64,000 nt of DNA from Parabacteroides sp. AD58 (GCF_023744375.2 NZ_CP146284.1:62001-126000), one strand, 5' to 3'; numbered from the stretch's first letter, positions 1 through 9,421 are shown. Notes: generated by a model not told the origin, from the letters alone. Program-made: numbers and translations.

Positions 1-2
1 AT

Positions 3-137
3 ACGGTAATTTCATTGGGTGTTGGAAAAGCTGATCCAGCTGTTTCAGCGCAATATCCAATAGATCGGTACGGAGTAAATCGATTGGAAAGTAGTAACGG
101 ACCAACGATCGGCGCTTATGAGTTTGTAGAAAAATAA
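3..137 (+). CDS. C-terminal fragment of a choice-of-anchor Q type surface protein (partial)
   Basis: An open frame enters from the left edge and stops at TAA 135-137, giving 44 residues. The end carries a D-x-x-G-x-N-R spacing followed by PTIGAYEF. This resembles the conserved C-terminal motif (D-x-x-G-x-x-R ... D-IGAYE) of choice-of-anchor Q or polymorphic right-handed beta-helix surface proteins of Bacteroidetes. Only the tail is present, so substrate and overall domain layout cannot be judged. It ends 24 bp before the likely start of the next gene, in the same direction. Confidence 0.55.
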   Translation, partial: TVISLGVGKADPAVSAQYPIDRYGVNRLESSNGPTIGAYEFVEK

Positions 138-161
138 GGTGTGAATATAAAAACTTTAACT

Positions 162-1193
162 ATGAAAATTTCCCTATTGACTATTGGGGTGGTAGTCTTC
201 TTGCCCTTTTTGTGTGTTTTGGGAAATGCCCAAATACATTTCAGCGTTATGAGCTATAATGTGGAGAATTTATTTGATACAGTAAATGATCCATTGATGG
301 AGGATGATGAATTTACGCCAGCAGGGAATCGCTTTTGGACGAAAAGTCGTTATTATCGGAAGTTGCAATATGTAGCTCAAGTAATTCAGGCTGCGGGTGA
401 GTGGACCGGTGTGGCTCTGGTGGGATTATGTGAAGTTGAAAATGATTCTGTAGTGGAACATTTACTGCGAAGAACACCGCTATATAAAGAGGATTATCAG
501 TATTGTATGACACATGGATGTGACAAGCGGGGAATAAATGTCGCATTATTGTATCAGCGTGATCAGTTTCGCATGTTGGGAATGGAGGAATTACATGTCC
601 CTACTGCAGTCAGGGAACGTCCAACCCGAAATATTCTTCATGTCTGGGGTGAGGTCCTTTCATCAGATACCTTGGATGTATTTGTATGTCATCTTCCTTC
701 TCGTTATGGTGGTGAATTGGCCAGCAGGAAAAGGCGGAAAGAGGCTGTTGGTGTTTTAAGGAAATGCACAGATTCTTTATTCTTTTTTCGGAAATCTCCT
801 AAGATATTGATCATGGGAGATTTTAATGATACACCTCAAGATGAAACTTTAGAGCAGGAATTACAAGCAAGTCCCTTCCATGAGGATAATTTATTAGAAG
901 AAAACCGACTGTATAATCTGTTTTATGAAGCTTCGGGCTCACATAAATATCAAGGAGAGTGGAATCAGCTGGATCATATCCTTGTTAATGGGGCATTATT
1001 GCAGGAAAAACAGTCTTTCTATGTGAAGGAAGGAAGTGCTCATGTGTTTGCTCCGTCATTTTTATTAAAACCTGATAAGACATGGCGTGGTATTCGTCCG
1101 TTTCGGACATACTATGGTTTTAAATATGAAGGAGGATATAGTGATCATTTACCTTTGCGGGTAACTTTTATATGTAAAGGGGTTAAATGGTGA
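162..1193 (+). CDS. Exported endonuclease/exonuclease/phosphatase-fold protein
   Basis: The product has about 343 residues with an N-terminal signal peptide ending near GNAQ, so it is probably periplasmic or exported. Motifs of the EEP (DNase I/phosphatase) superfamily run in order: SYNVENLFD with the first catalytic Asn, CEVEN with the metal-binding Glu, HLPSRYGG, MGDFND with catalytic Asp/Asn, a DHILVN strand, and the final SDH catalytic pair. The Bacteroidetes subgroup is usually annotated as endonuclease/exonuclease/phosphatase family. The real substrate (nucleic acid, phospholipid or other phosphodiester) cannot be told. An in-frame GTG at 141 would add seven residues; I prefer ATG 162 because the signal peptide starts cleanly there. 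Confidence 0.85.
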   Translation: MKISLLTIGVVVFLPFLCVLGNAQIHFSVMSYNVENLFDTVNDPLMEDDEFTPAGNRFWTKSRYYRKLQYVAQVIQAAGEWTGVALVGLCEVENDSVVEHLLRRTPLYKEDYQYCMTHGCDKRGINVALLYQRDQFRMLGMEELHVPTAVRERPTRNILHVWGEVLSSDTLDVFVCHLPSRYGGELASRKRRKEAVGVLRKCTDSLFFFRKSPKILIMGDFNDTPQDETLEQELQASPFHEDNLLEENRLYNLFYEASGSHKYQGEWNQLDHILVNGALLQEKQSFYVKEGSAHVFAPSFLLKPDKTWRGIRPFRTYYGFKYEGGYSDHLPLRVTFICKGVKW

Positions 1194-1262
1194 TTTATAT
1201 TTTGGTCTTGTTACTATTTTATGTACTTCCTAAATCCTAATTTATATAGGCATTGATTGTAT

Positions 1263-1298
1263 AAAAAAAGACTGCCAACCCATAGGTTTGACAGCCTT
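1263..1298 (-). terminator. Rho-independent terminator of the arginine operon
   Basis: Imperfect inverted repeat 1270-1280 / 1285-1296 with a short loop. Read on the minus strand it is followed by a run of seven T (1263-1269), which fits termination downstream of argD. The plus-strand side lacks a clean T-run. Confidence 0.7.
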
Positions 1299-1324
1299 CT
1301 TCATATATGATAAGAACAACTGAG

Positions 1325-2458
1325 TTATTCTTTGATTCCTAAGACCTGGCGGAAACGACTGATAAACTCTGCCGCTTCATCTAAGGTCAGGCATAAAGGA
1401 GGTAATAAGCGGATGGTATTAGTTCCTGCAACTCCTGTAAATACTTTCTGCTCAAAAAGCAATTTGGAACGAATTTCTTTGATAGGTTCTTCAAATTCAA
1501 TACCAATCATTAAGCCTCGTCCACGAATTTCCTTGATACCCGGTAGTTTGTGTAATTCTTCAAGCAGGAAAGAACCTACTTTTTCTGCATTGGCCACTAA
1601 TCCTTCATCATTCATGATATCTAATACGGCAATAGCAGCTGCACAAGCCAAATGGTTACCTCCAAAAGTAGTACCTAACATACCATAAAATGGCTTAAAG
1701 ATAGGGCTGATAAGAACTGCTCCCATAGGAAAACCATTAGCAATACCTTTGGCAACGGTAATCATATCCGGACGGATTCCTGCATATTGATGAGCAAAGA
1801 ATTTACCGCTCCGACCGTATCCTGATTGGATTTCATCGAGAATCAATACGGCCTGATATTTTGTACACAACGAACGTAAGTCTTGCAGAAAGTCGTTAGT
1901 CGGTACTTGGATACCACCTACACCTTGGATTCCTTCAATGATAACAGATGATACATCGCCCTTTTTTAATTCGGCTTCAACAGCAAAAGAATCGTTGAGA
2001 GGCAGATAAGAAACATCTAATCCTTCGTTTACAGGAGCGATAATTTTAGGGTTGTCTGTAACCCGAACAGCAGCTGAAGTCCGCCCGTGAAACGAATGTT
2101 TGAAGGCAAGTACTCGTTTTTTACCATTATGGAATGAAGCAAGTTTCAGAGCATTTTCATTAGCTTCAGCTCCAGAGTTGATTAAGAATAATGAATATTC
2201 ATCATAACCGGATGCTTTACCTAATTTATCGGCTAATGTTTGTTGCAAACTATTAATTACTGAATTTGAATAAAATCCGAGTTTGCTTACTTGGTCGCTG
2301 ATTGCTTTTACATAGGTCGGATGACTATGTCCAACTGAAATTACAGCATGTCCTCCATATAGATCCAAGTATTCATTGCCTTCTTTATCCCAAACATGGC
2401 AACCTTTACCTTTTACGATCTCTATATTGAATAAAGGATAAACATCAAAAAGTTTCAT
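1325..2458 (-). CDS. argD: Acetylornithine/succinylornithine aminotransferase ArgD
   Basis: A 377-residue class-III PLP aminotransferase of usual family length. The PLP Schiff-base lysine is K237 in VAKGIANGFPMGA. D208-E209 in LILDEIQ contact the cofactor, and the SGAEANE segment (95-101) binds phosphate. It makes N-acylornithine from the N-acylglutamate semialdehyde produced by ArgC. In Bacteroides the ornithine intermediates are reported to be succinylated rather than acetylated (N-succinylornithine transcarbamylase), so the true substrate here may be N-succinylornithine; that is inference from the lineage. It is the last gene of the operon, 21 bp after argC, with a terminator just beyond. 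Confidence 0.95.
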   Translation of the reverse strand: MKLFDVYPLFNIEIVKGKGCHVWDKEGNEYLDLYGGHAVISVGHSHPTYVKAISDQVSKLGFYSNSVINSLQQTLADKLGKASGYDEYSLFLINSGAEANENALKLASFHNGKKRVLAFKHSFHGRTSAAVRVTDNPKIIAPVNEGLDVSYLPLNDSFAVEAELKKGDVSSVIIEGIQGVGGIQVPTNDFLQDLRSLCTKYQAVLILDEIQSGYGRSGKFFAHQYAGIRPDMITVAKGIANGFPMGAVLISPIFKPFYGMLGTTFGGNHLACAAAIAVLDIMNDEGLVANAEKVGSFLLEELHKLPGIKEIRGRGLMIGIEFEEPIKEIRSKLLFEQKVFTGVAGTNTIRLLPPLCLTLDEAAEFISRFRQVLGIKE

Positions 2459-2479
2459 ATATTAAAATCATTATCGTTG

Positions 2480-3448
2480 TTAGAATGCTGATGGTTTCAG
2501 ATGCAAACCTACTTTTTCTTCCAGTCCAAACAGAAGGTTCATATTATGGACGGCCTGTCCGCTTGCTCCTTTCAGTAGATTGTCAATCATAGAAACAATC
2601 AACAGTTTGTCTTCATATTTTTGTAAATAAATCAAACATTTGTTCGTATTTACGACTTGCTTCAAATCAGGATTCTTGTCGATCACGAATGTAAATGAAT
2701 GATCTTCGTAATACGATTGATAAATACGTTTGATTTCGTCTAAATCAACTTTACAATCCAGGTAAGTTGTCGCAAATATCCCACGTGAGAAATTTCCTCT
2801 GACCGGAATAAAGTTGATTTCACTGTTGAAGCTGTTTTGTAACTGCTTTAAACTTTGTTTGATCTCAGCCAGATGTTGATGGGTGAATGGCTTATAGATT
2901 GAAATGTTGTCATTACGCCAGCTAAAATGAGAAGTCGCAGATGGCTTGACTCCTGCCCCCGTTGATCCGGTAATAGCATTGACATGCAAATCTCCATTTA
3001 GCATAAGATGCTTGGCTAAAGGGAGAATACCTAACTGGATACAGGTCGCAAAACAACCAGGATTGGCAATGTGTTTTGCTGTACAAATTCTACGTCTGTT
3101 CAACTCTGGTAAACCATATACAAAATCATGATCTTCGCTTTCTATTCTGTAATCCATAGAGAGATCGATAATTTTGACATGATCGGGTACGGTGTGCGAT
3201 TCCATAAATTTCTTGGTGTCGCCGTGTGCTGTACAGAAAAATAAACAATCAATGCTGTCCAAAGGAAGTTCTCCTGTGAAACGCATATCAGTTTCTCCAT
3301 AAAGTCCTTCATGTACATCTGTAATCAAGTTACCTGCATTACTTGAGCTATTGACGAAAACGATTTCTACATCGGGATGATTAATCAGCAGACGAATTAA
3401 TTCGCCTGCTGTATATCCTGCTCCTCCAATGATACCAACTCTGATCAT
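2480..3448 (-). CDS. argC: N-acetyl-gamma-glutamyl-phosphate reductase ArgC
   Basis: A 322-residue NADP-dependent reductase that converts N-acyl-glutamyl phosphate to its semialdehyde. It has the N-terminal Rossmann motif GGAGYTAGELIRLL and the catalytic cysteine C132 in the NPGCFAT motif. The start overlaps the argG stop by ATGA, and a strong Shine-Dalgarno-like GGAGG lies inside the last argG codons, unusual for this genus and suggesting translational coupling. In Bacteroidales the acyl group may be succinyl. The neighbours argG and argD fix the role. Confidence 0.96.
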   Translation of the reverse strand: MIRVGIIGGAGYTAGELIRLLINHPDVEIVFVNSSSNAGNLITDVHEGLYGETDMRFTGELPLDSIDCLFFCTAHGDTKKFMESHTVPDHVKIIDLSMDYRIESEDHDFVYGLPELNRRRICTAKHIANPGCFATCIQLGILPLAKHLMLNGDLHVNAITGSTGAGVKPSATSHFSWRNDNISIYKPFTHQHLAEIKQSLKQLQNSFNSEINFIPVRGNFSRGIFATTYLDCKVDLDEIKRIYQSYYEDHSFTFVIDKNPDLKQVVNTNKCLIYLQKYEDKLLIVSMIDNLLKGASGQAVHNMNLLFGLEEKVGLHLKPSAF

Positions 3449-4644
3449 ATTTCCTCCTCTTTGTGGTTTGTATAGTAAACACGCAAAGGAGTAGAAAGAA
3501 CTTTAATAAATCCTTTGGCATCTTCAGCTGTCCAGCCTTTTTGCATTTCACCGTATTCGCCAAATTTTGTTTTAACCAGATCGTCATCTGATTCAACACC
3601 TACAGTTGAGAATGAAAGAGGACGAAGTTCCAGGATGGCTGTTCCGTTTACATTGCGTTGAGATTCTTGTAACATGGCTTCAATATCACGCATAACAGGT
3701 TCCAAATATTGACTTTCATGCAAGAACATACCGTACCAGTTTGCAACCTGATCTTTCCAGTATTGTTGCCATTTACTTAATGTATATTTTTCCAAAAAAC
3801 GATGGGCTCCGATAATCAACATAGGAGCTGCAGCTTCAAAACCAACACGTCCTTTAATGCCGATAATTGTATCTCCTACGTGCATGTCACGGCCAATTCC
3901 ATAAGCAGAACCTATTTCTTCAACTTTTTGAATTGCTTTGATCGGATCATCAAAAGCTTCACCATTGACAGCGCATAATTCACCTTTCTTAAATTCTAAG
4001 CGAAGTTGTTCGGAACCGGTTTTAGTAACTTGTTTCAAGTAGGCTGATTCAGGCAGACCTTGAGCAGAATCTAAAATTTCTCCACCACAAATGGATGTTC
4101 CCCACAGACCTACATTATAAGAGTATTTCAATTTCGTAAAATCGGCTTCAAAACCATGCTCTTTCAAATAATTAATTTCATAGTCACGGCTTAGTGCCAT
4201 ATCACGAGTTAATGTGATGATTTCAACATTAGGAGCCAATACAAGGAATGTCATATCAAAACGTACTTGATCATTACCTGCTCCTGTTGAACCATGCGCT
4301 ATGGCATCAGCTCCTATTTCGTTAGCATAACGGGCAATTGCTAAAGCCTGAAAAATACGTTCAGAACTAACAGAGATCGGGTATGTACCGTTGCGTAGAA
4401 CATTTCCGAAAATCATATATTTCAGACTCTTTTCGTAATATTCTTTGGTTACATCAAGTGTAACATATTTTACAGCACCTAATTTATATGCGTTTTCTTC
4501 ATTCTTTTTCAGTTGTTCTTTACTGAAACCACCAGTATTGGCACAAGCGGCATAAACTTCATATCCTTTTTCTTTAGCCAAATACATTACTGTAAATGAA
4601 GTATCCAATCCTCCACTAAATGCTACTACTACTTTCTTTTTCAT
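3445..4644 (-). CDS. argG: Argininosuccinate synthase ArgG
   Basis: A 399-residue enzyme that joins citrulline and aspartate with ATP to argininosuccinate. The N-terminal PP-loop AFSGGLDTS (8-16) binds pyrophosphate, and HGSTGAGNDQVRF is the conserved substrate loop. Length matches the family. It lies 41 bp after the GNAT gene and overlaps argC by 4 bp, so it is translated as part of the arg operon. argB, argF and argH are not in this window. Confidence 0.96.
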   Translation of the reverse strand: MKKKVVVAFSGGLDTSFTVMYLAKEKGYEVYAACANTGGFSKEQLKKNEENAYKLGAVKYVTLDVTKEYYEKSLKYMIFGNVLRNGTYPISVSSERIFQALAIARYANEIGADAIAHGSTGAGNDQVRFDMTFLVLAPNVEIITLTRDMALSRDYEINYLKEHGFEADFTKLKYSYNVGLWGTSICGGEILDSAQGLPESAYLKQVTKTGSEQLRLEFKKGELCAVNGEAFDDPIKAIQKVEEIGSAYGIGRDMHVGDTIIGIKGRVGFEAAAPMLIIGAHRFLEKYTLSKWQQYWKDQVANWYGMFLHESQYLEPVMRDIEAMLQESQRNVNGTAILELRPLSFSTVGVESDDDLVKTKFGEYGEMQKGWTAEDAKGFIKVLSTPLRVYYTNHKEEEI

Positions 4645-4685
4645 ATATCGTTTGTATTTATTGTTATCTGTTAAAATGTTGTTTG

Positions 4686-5255
4686 TTATTTATTCTCGCT
4701 TTTGTCTGGATGAGGAGCTTCCGGGTCAAAAAGCATACCGGTACAAATACAATATCGTCTGTTAGTCCGTTCCAGAATATCGTGGTTAACACAGCCTTGG
4801 CAGCCTCTCCAGAAAGCTTCATCATCTGTTAAGTCTGCAAATGTAACAGGTACATATCCAAGTTCTGTATTCATCTTCATGACTGCTGCCCCTGAAGTCA
4901 GACTGAAAATTTTTGCATGCGGCCACCTCATACGAGCCAGTTTGAATGTCATTTCTTTAATTCGTTTAGCTATACCTAATCCTCGGTAATCCGGATGGAC
5001 AATCAATCCAGAAGTAGTTACGTACTGCTTATTCCCCCAAGATTCAATGTAGCTGAAACCTGCGAATTTGTCACCATCTAATGCTATAACAGCTTTTCCT
5101 TCTTTCATTTTCTGCGCTACGTATTCATGAGTACGCTTGGCGATACCCGTTCCCCTTACCTTTGCTGCAGCTTCTATGGTCTCGAGTATAGTGTCAACAT
5201 ATACCTCATGGGAGGCTTCTGCGATCATGACGTCAATTTGTTTTTCTTGTTCCAT
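4686..5255 (-). CDS. GNAT acyltransferase in the arginine operon; candidate N-acylglutamate synthase
   Basis: A 189-residue GNAT-fold protein. The acyl-CoA pyrophosphate loop is RGLGIAKR (91-98), preceded by the VHPDYRG strand. The C-terminal part carries four cysteines, C152, C155, C169 and C171, arranged C-x2-C-x13-C-x-C, which could bind a metal; that is not a general GNAT feature. It lies between argR and argG, in the same operon (27 and 41 bp gaps). The window contains no argA or argJ, so this protein is a reasonable candidate for the first step, acylation of glutamate (acetyl or succinyl). The function is inferred from position, not from a diagnostic motif. Confidence 0.8.
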   Translation of the reverse strand: MEQEKQIDVMIAEASHEVYVDTILETIEAAAKVRGTGIAKRTHEYVAQKMKEGKAVIALDGDKFAGFSYIESWGNKQYVTTSGLIVHPDYRGLGIAKRIKEMTFKLARMRWPHAKIFSLTSGAAVMKMNTELGYVPVTFADLTDDEAFWRGCQGCVNHDILERTNRRYCICTGMLFDPEAPHPDKSENK

Positions 5256-5282
5256 TTCTTATATTTGTACCTTATTATATCT

Positions 5283-5726
5283 TCATATAAAATGAGCTAA
5301 TGCATCTACAATATTTTCCCGACTGAAACCTTCACGTGGAATGACTAAAATTGTATCGTCACCTGCTATCGTTCCTAAGATCTCTTTCGGTGCATGTGTA
5401 TCAATGTCAGAAGCAATTCCCATGGCATAACCTGGACGCGTCTTGATGACTGCGAGATTACCCGAGAATTCAATATTTGAGTGATTTTTTTGTACTGGAG
5501 CTTTTGAGATTGGTACAGCTATTTTGTTAGGTAATTGGTAAACATACATTCCATTAGCATCATGTACTTTAATTACCTTCAGTTGTTTGATATCCCTTGA
5601 TAGTGTAGCTTGTGTAACAACAAAACCCATTTCACATAACCGTTTGCTTAATTGCTCTTGGTTGTTGATAGATTCTGTGCTGATAAGCTTACAAATCATT
5701 TCCAGCCGTTCTTTTTTTGTACACAT
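5283..5726 (-). CDS. argR: Arginine repressor ArgR
   Basis: A 147-residue repressor of normal length. The N-terminal winged helix includes [27 protein letters not shown], the conserved ArgR recognition region. The C-terminal hexamerisation and arginine-binding domain ends with [12 protein letters not shown], where the paired Asp residues bind arginine in known ArgR structures. It is the first gene of the arg operon and is preceded by ARG-box-like palindromes, so autorepression of the whole operon by arginine is likely. Confidence 0.96.
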   Translation of the reverse strand: MCTKKERLEMICKLISTESINNQEQLSKRLCEMGFVVTQATLSRDIKQLKVIKVHDANGMYVYQLPNKIAVPISKAPVQKNHSNIEFSGNLAVIKTRPGYAMGIASDIDTHAPKEILGTIAGDDTILVIPREGFSRENIVDALAHFI

Positions 5727-5727
5727 A

Positions 5728-5816
5728 TTGTATAAATATTCAATTCGGCGGCAAATATATGTATTAATATTGAATAATTATACAAAGATGGGGCTATTTT
5801 TCCAATAAATATTCAA
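5728..5816 (-). promoter_or_regulatory. Promoter and ARG boxes of argR operon
   Basis: On the minus strand a -33 TTTG (5783-5786) and a -7 TATATTTG (5752-5759) are spaced 23 bp. Palindromes match the ARG-box core TGAAT-N4-ATTCA: 5729-5742 (TGTATAAATATTCA, one mismatch), 5771-5784 (TGAATAATTATACA, one mismatch) and a weaker half-matching site at 5802-5815. The middle box covers the -33 element and spacer, and the first lies just downstream of the start point, where a repressor would block initiation. The rest of the 477-bp gap to the next gene is AT-rich with only the divergent promoter. Confidence 0.7.
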
Positions 5817-6110
5817 ATTGAAGGAATATGATAGGTTGTGTAACTCTTCGCTTATAACTTAATCTTGGTTCGTTATTGTAAGAACAGTCGTAGCGGTGTG
5901 CTTATGAATTATGGTGGGCAAAGGGAAATAATTACTTAATTTTTTAAGATACTGAAGGCTATATACATGAAAAATGAATTGGTGAAACTTAACATTTATT
6001 TATATGTTTCAGAACACATATTAAAAACATAGTATTACTATAAGTATTTGATTATTAAGTAAAAAGTCGAATATCTATATAAAATAATTTAAAATATTTA
6101 TGAAATCGAA

Positions 6111-6142
6111 TTTGTTTTTTTAGATATTAAGCCTTACTTTTG
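6111..6142 (+). promoter_or_regulatory. Promoter of the alpha-glucan operon
   Basis: TTTG (6111-6114), 20 bp, then TACTTTTG (6135-6142): a near-ideal Bacteroidetes promoter. It predicts a transcript start near 6149 and an AT-rich leader of about 55 nt before ATG 6204. Confidence 0.75.
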
Positions 6143-6203
6143 ATTCGCAATAAATAAATCAAACAGAAAAACACGAACAATAAACATAAAAATTGATATA
6201 CTT

Positions 6204-8141
6204 ATGAGTTATCTTAAATTTGATAAGACAGTCATGATCAATTTGGAAGAGTCGCTGACGCGTGAAGTTTTGAGAACGAATCGCTTGGGGGCATACCATA
6301 GTAGTACTGTCGTAGATTGCAATACTCGTAAATACCACGGATTATTAGTAATGCCGGTGCCAGCTTTGGACGATGATAATCACGTACTCCTATCTTCGCT
6401 CGATGAAACTGTGATACAGCACGAAGCTGAATTTAATCTGGGTTTGCACAAGTATGGTGAAAATAATTTCAGTCCGAAAGGGCATAAGTATATACGTGAA
6501 TATACTTGTGATACGGTTCCTCGTACCGTTTATCGTGTAGGTGGAGTTATCTTTTCAAAGGAAAAGGTCTTTTCGATGTTTGAAAATCGCATTATGATCA
6601 AATATACCCTTGAGGATGCCCATTCTGCAACAACACTGCGATTCCGTCCATTTCTTGCTTTTCGTAGTGTGAAAGAACTGACGTATGCTAATGGTAATTT
6701 GAATCAAAATTATACTGTAGTACCCAATGGAATAAAAATGTGTCTTTATCCGGGTTATCCAGAGCTTTTTATGCAGTTTAGCAAAAAAGTAAATTTCGTA
6801 TTTGATCCAAAGTGGTATTATGGTATTGAATATTCGAAAGAGCAGGAGAGAGGATATCCTTATAAAGAGGATTTATTCGTTCCGGGATATTTTGAAGTCC
6901 CTATTAGGAAGGGAGAAACAATAGTGTTTAGTGCAGGAGATAGCCAAGTTGCAACTACTCGTTTAAAGACTTTGTATGAAACAGAAGTTTCTGTCCGTAC
7001 CCCAAGAACCAGTTTTTACAATTGTTTGAAAAACTCTGCCCAACAATTCTACTTTCGGCCTAAAAAACAAGATGCTTATTTGTTGGCTGGTTATCCTTGG
7101 TTTAAAGTAAGGGCGCGGGATCTTTTCTTAGCTGCTCCTGGATGTACCTTATCCATAGATGATCCGGTCCGTTTTGAGAAAATTATGGCAACGGCTTTAC
7201 CTGCGTTACGGGCATTTATGGAAGATGGAGCCTTAGATCCGGTAATTCAGGAAATAGAACAGCCTGATGTGATATTATGGGCAATTTGGGCTATACAACA
7301 ATATGCTAAGGTTGTTGGCATTGATAAAGCTAAGGAGCTATATAAAGACTTTATTGATGAAGCCCTTGAATACATAATTTCCCAGAAACACCCAGGGTTG
7401 AAAGTAATGGATAGTGGTTTGCTATTTGCAGACGGAGGTCGTGACAAGGCTATAACGTGGATGAATTCTGTTGTTAATGGACGTCCTGTCGTACCAAGAT
7501 CAGGGTATATTGTAGAATTTAATGCTGCCTGGTATAATGCTTTATGTTTTTCTCGTGAGATGAACGGAGAAGCAACAAATGAAAAAATTGATAAGTTAAT
7601 CAGTGCAATTAATATTTCTTTCCCGAATACATTTGTCAATGGTTATAATTACTTATTTGATTATGTGAATGGTTCGTTTGTTGATTGGAGTGTTCGTCCG
7701 AACATGATATTTGCAGTTGCATTACCATACTCTCCTTTGTCTCGTATGCAAATGCGTTCTGTATTGGATATAGTTACGAAAGAATTATTGACTCCTAAGG
7801 GAATCCGTTCTTTAAGTCCGAAAAGTGAAGGATATCGTCCTTATTGTACGGGCCCCCAAGTTGAACGAGATTTGGCATATCATCAAGGTACTGCATGGCC
7901 TTGGTTGCTTGGAGCTTATTTGGAGGCTTATCTGCGTGTATTTGGTAAATCGGGTGCTGCATTTGCCGAACGAATGCTGATTAGTATGGAAGAAGAAATG
8001 ACTAATCACTGTATTGGTACAATTTCTGAAATCTATGATGGTAATCCTCCTTTTACAGGGCGTGGAGCCATCTCTTTTGCCATGAATGTGGCAGCTATTC
8101 TTAGAATAGAAGAAATGTTGAAGAAGTATAACGCCGAATAA
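6204..8141 (+). CDS. Glycogen debranching enzyme (amylo-alpha-1,6-glucosidase family)
   Basis: A 645-residue protein with the two-domain bacterial debranching layout. The N-terminal GDE_N domain carries RTNRLGAYHSSTVVD followed by TRKYHGLLV near residues 25-50. The C-terminal (alpha/alpha)6 amylo-1,6-glucosidase domain contains GYPWFKVRARDLFLA, DGALDP, NAAWYNAL and the QGTAWPWLLGAY segment, all typical of the family. It hydrolyses alpha-1,6 branch points of glycogen-like glucans, probably in the cytoplasm since no signal peptide is seen. It leads an operon with a GT4 glycosyltransferase (14 bp) and a GH57 protein (38 bp), the usual Bacteroidales glycogen cluster. Confidence 0.93.
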   Translation: MSYLKFDKTVMINLEESLTREVLRTNRLGAYHSSTVVDCNTRKYHGLLVMPVPALDDDNHVLLSSLDETVIQHEAEFNLGLHKYGENNFSPKGHKYIREYTCDTVPRTVYRVGGVIFSKEKVFSMFENRIMIKYTLEDAHSATTLRFRPFLAFRSVKELTYANGNLNQNYTVVPNGIKMCLYPGYPELFMQFSKKVNFVFDPKWYYGIEYSKEQERGYPYKEDLFVPGYFEVPIRKGETIVFSAGDSQVATTRLKTLYETEVSVRTPRTSFYNCLKNSAQQFYFRPKKQDAYLLAGYPWFKVRARDLFLAAPGCTLSIDDPVRFEKIMATALPALRAFMEDGALDPVIQEIEQPDVILWAIWAIQQYAKVVGIDKAKELYKDFIDEALEYIISQKHPGLKVMDSGLLFADGGRDKAITWMNSVVNGRPVVPRSGYIVEFNAAWYNALCFSREMNGEATNEKIDKLISAINISFPNTFVNGYNYLFDYVNGSFVDWSVRPNMIFAVALPYSPLSRMQMRSVLDIVTKELLTPKGIRSLSPKSEGYRPYCTGPQVERDLAYHQGTAWPWLLGAYLEAYLRVFGKSGAAFAERMLISMEEEMTNHCIGTISEIYDGNPPFTGRGAISFAMNVAAILRIEEMLKKYNAE

Positions 8142-8155
8142 ACTGTACATACTAT

Positions 8156-9421
8156 ATGAAAGCTTTAATGTTTGGTTGGGAATTTCCCCCTCATATTTTG
8201 GGTGGTTTGGGTACTGCCAGTTATGGATTAACTCGCGGTATGGCCATGCAGCCTGATATGGATATCACTTTTTGTATTCCAAAGCCTTGGGGCGATGAAG
8301 ATCAGAGCTTCTTGAGGATTATTGGAGTGGATAATGTGCCCATTGTATGGCGTGATGTAAATATGGATTATGTCAAAGACCGATTGGGTAAGTTTATGGA
8401 TCCACAACTTTATTTTGATTTCCGAAATAATATATATGCTGATTTTTCTTATCGACATGTAAATGATTTGGGATGTCTGGAGTTCTCAGGTCGATATCCT
8501 GATAATTTGTTGGAGGAAATCAATAATTATTCAATAGTTGCAGGGGTAATTGCTCGCACGATTCCATGTGATATTATTCATGCACATGACTGGTTGACTT
8601 ATCCTGCGGGTATTCATGCAAAGCAGGTAACAGGCAAACCATTGGTCATTCATGTCCATGCTACTGATTATGATAGAAGTCGTGGTAATGTAAATCCTGA
8701 TGTTTATGGTATTGAGAAGAATGGAATGGATCATGCAGACCATATTATAACAGTAAGTAACCTTACACGACAGACAGTAATTGAAAAGTATCACCAAGAT
8801 CCGGCAAAGGTTACGACGGTACATAATGCGGTAGAACCATTAAGCCCGGAAATATTGGCAATTCAGGATAAAAAAGGAGTAAAAGATAAAATCATTACAT
8901 TCTTAGGTCGAATTACGATGCAGAAAGGTCCTGAATATTTTGTCGAAGCTGCAGCAAAGGTGTTGAAGCGTGCTCCTCATGCACGTTTTATCATGGCTGG
9001 TAGTGGAGATATGATGAACCAGATGATTCGTTTGGCTGCTTCGCGCAATATTTCTGATCGTTTTCATTTTACTGGATTCATGAAGGGAAAACAGGTGTAC
9101 GAGGTGTTGAAGGCGAGTGATGTTTATGTGATGCCATCAGTATCTGAGCCTTTTGGAATATCTCCTTTGGAGGCTATGCAATGTGGCGTGCCTTCTATTA
9201 TTTCTAAACAATCTGGTTGTGCGGAAATTCTGGATTATGCTGTAAAAGTAGATTATTGGGATATTGAAGCATTGGCTGATGCAATGTATTCTATTATCAC
9301 ATATCCAGCAATGCATGAATTCCTGAAAGTTGAAGGCAAGAAAGAGGTTGATAATATAAAATGGGAATATGCAGGACAGAAAGTTCGTCGCATCTATGAT
9401 ATGGTATTAGGAAACAAATAA
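8156..9421 (+). CDS. GT4 glycosyltransferase, glycogen-synthase-like
   Basis: A 421-residue GT-B fold enzyme. The start MKALMFGWEFPPHILGGLGT is the N-terminal glycine-rich loop of glycogen-synthase-like GT4/GT5 proteins. HAHDWLTYPAG follows. The C-terminal nucleotide-sugar motif is EPFGISPLEAMQCGVP, with E-x7-E geometry. It sits between a debranching enzyme and a GH57 enzyme, so a role in building an alpha-1,4-glucan is the best reading. GT4 synthases in other bacteria can use UDP- or ADP-glucose, and which is used here cannot be read. No signal peptide. Confidence 0.88.
   Translation: MKALMFGWEFPPHILGGLGTASYGLTRGMAMQPDMDITFCIPKPWGDEDQSFLRIIGVDNVPIVWRDVNMDYVKDRLGKFMDPQLYFDFRNNIYADFSYRHVNDLGCLEFSGRYPDNLLEEINNYSIVAGVIARTIPCDIIHAHDWLTYPAGIHAKQVTGKPLVIHVHATDYDRSRGNVNPDVYGIEKNGMDHADHIITVSNLTRQTVIEKYHQDPAKVTTVHNAVEPLSPEILAIQDKKGVKDKIITFLGRITMQKGPEYFVEAAAKVLKRAPHARFIMAGSGDMMNQMIRLAASRNISDRFHFTGFMKGKQVYEVLKASDVYVMPSVSEPFGISPLEAMQCGVPSIISKQSGCAEILDYAVKVDYWDIEALADAMYSIITYPAMHEFLKVEGKKEVDNIKWEYAGQKVRRIYDMVLGNK

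Noticed and set aside
141..161. GTG start for the endonuclease-fold gene
   Set aside because: It adds residues before a clean signal peptide and there is no ribosome site.
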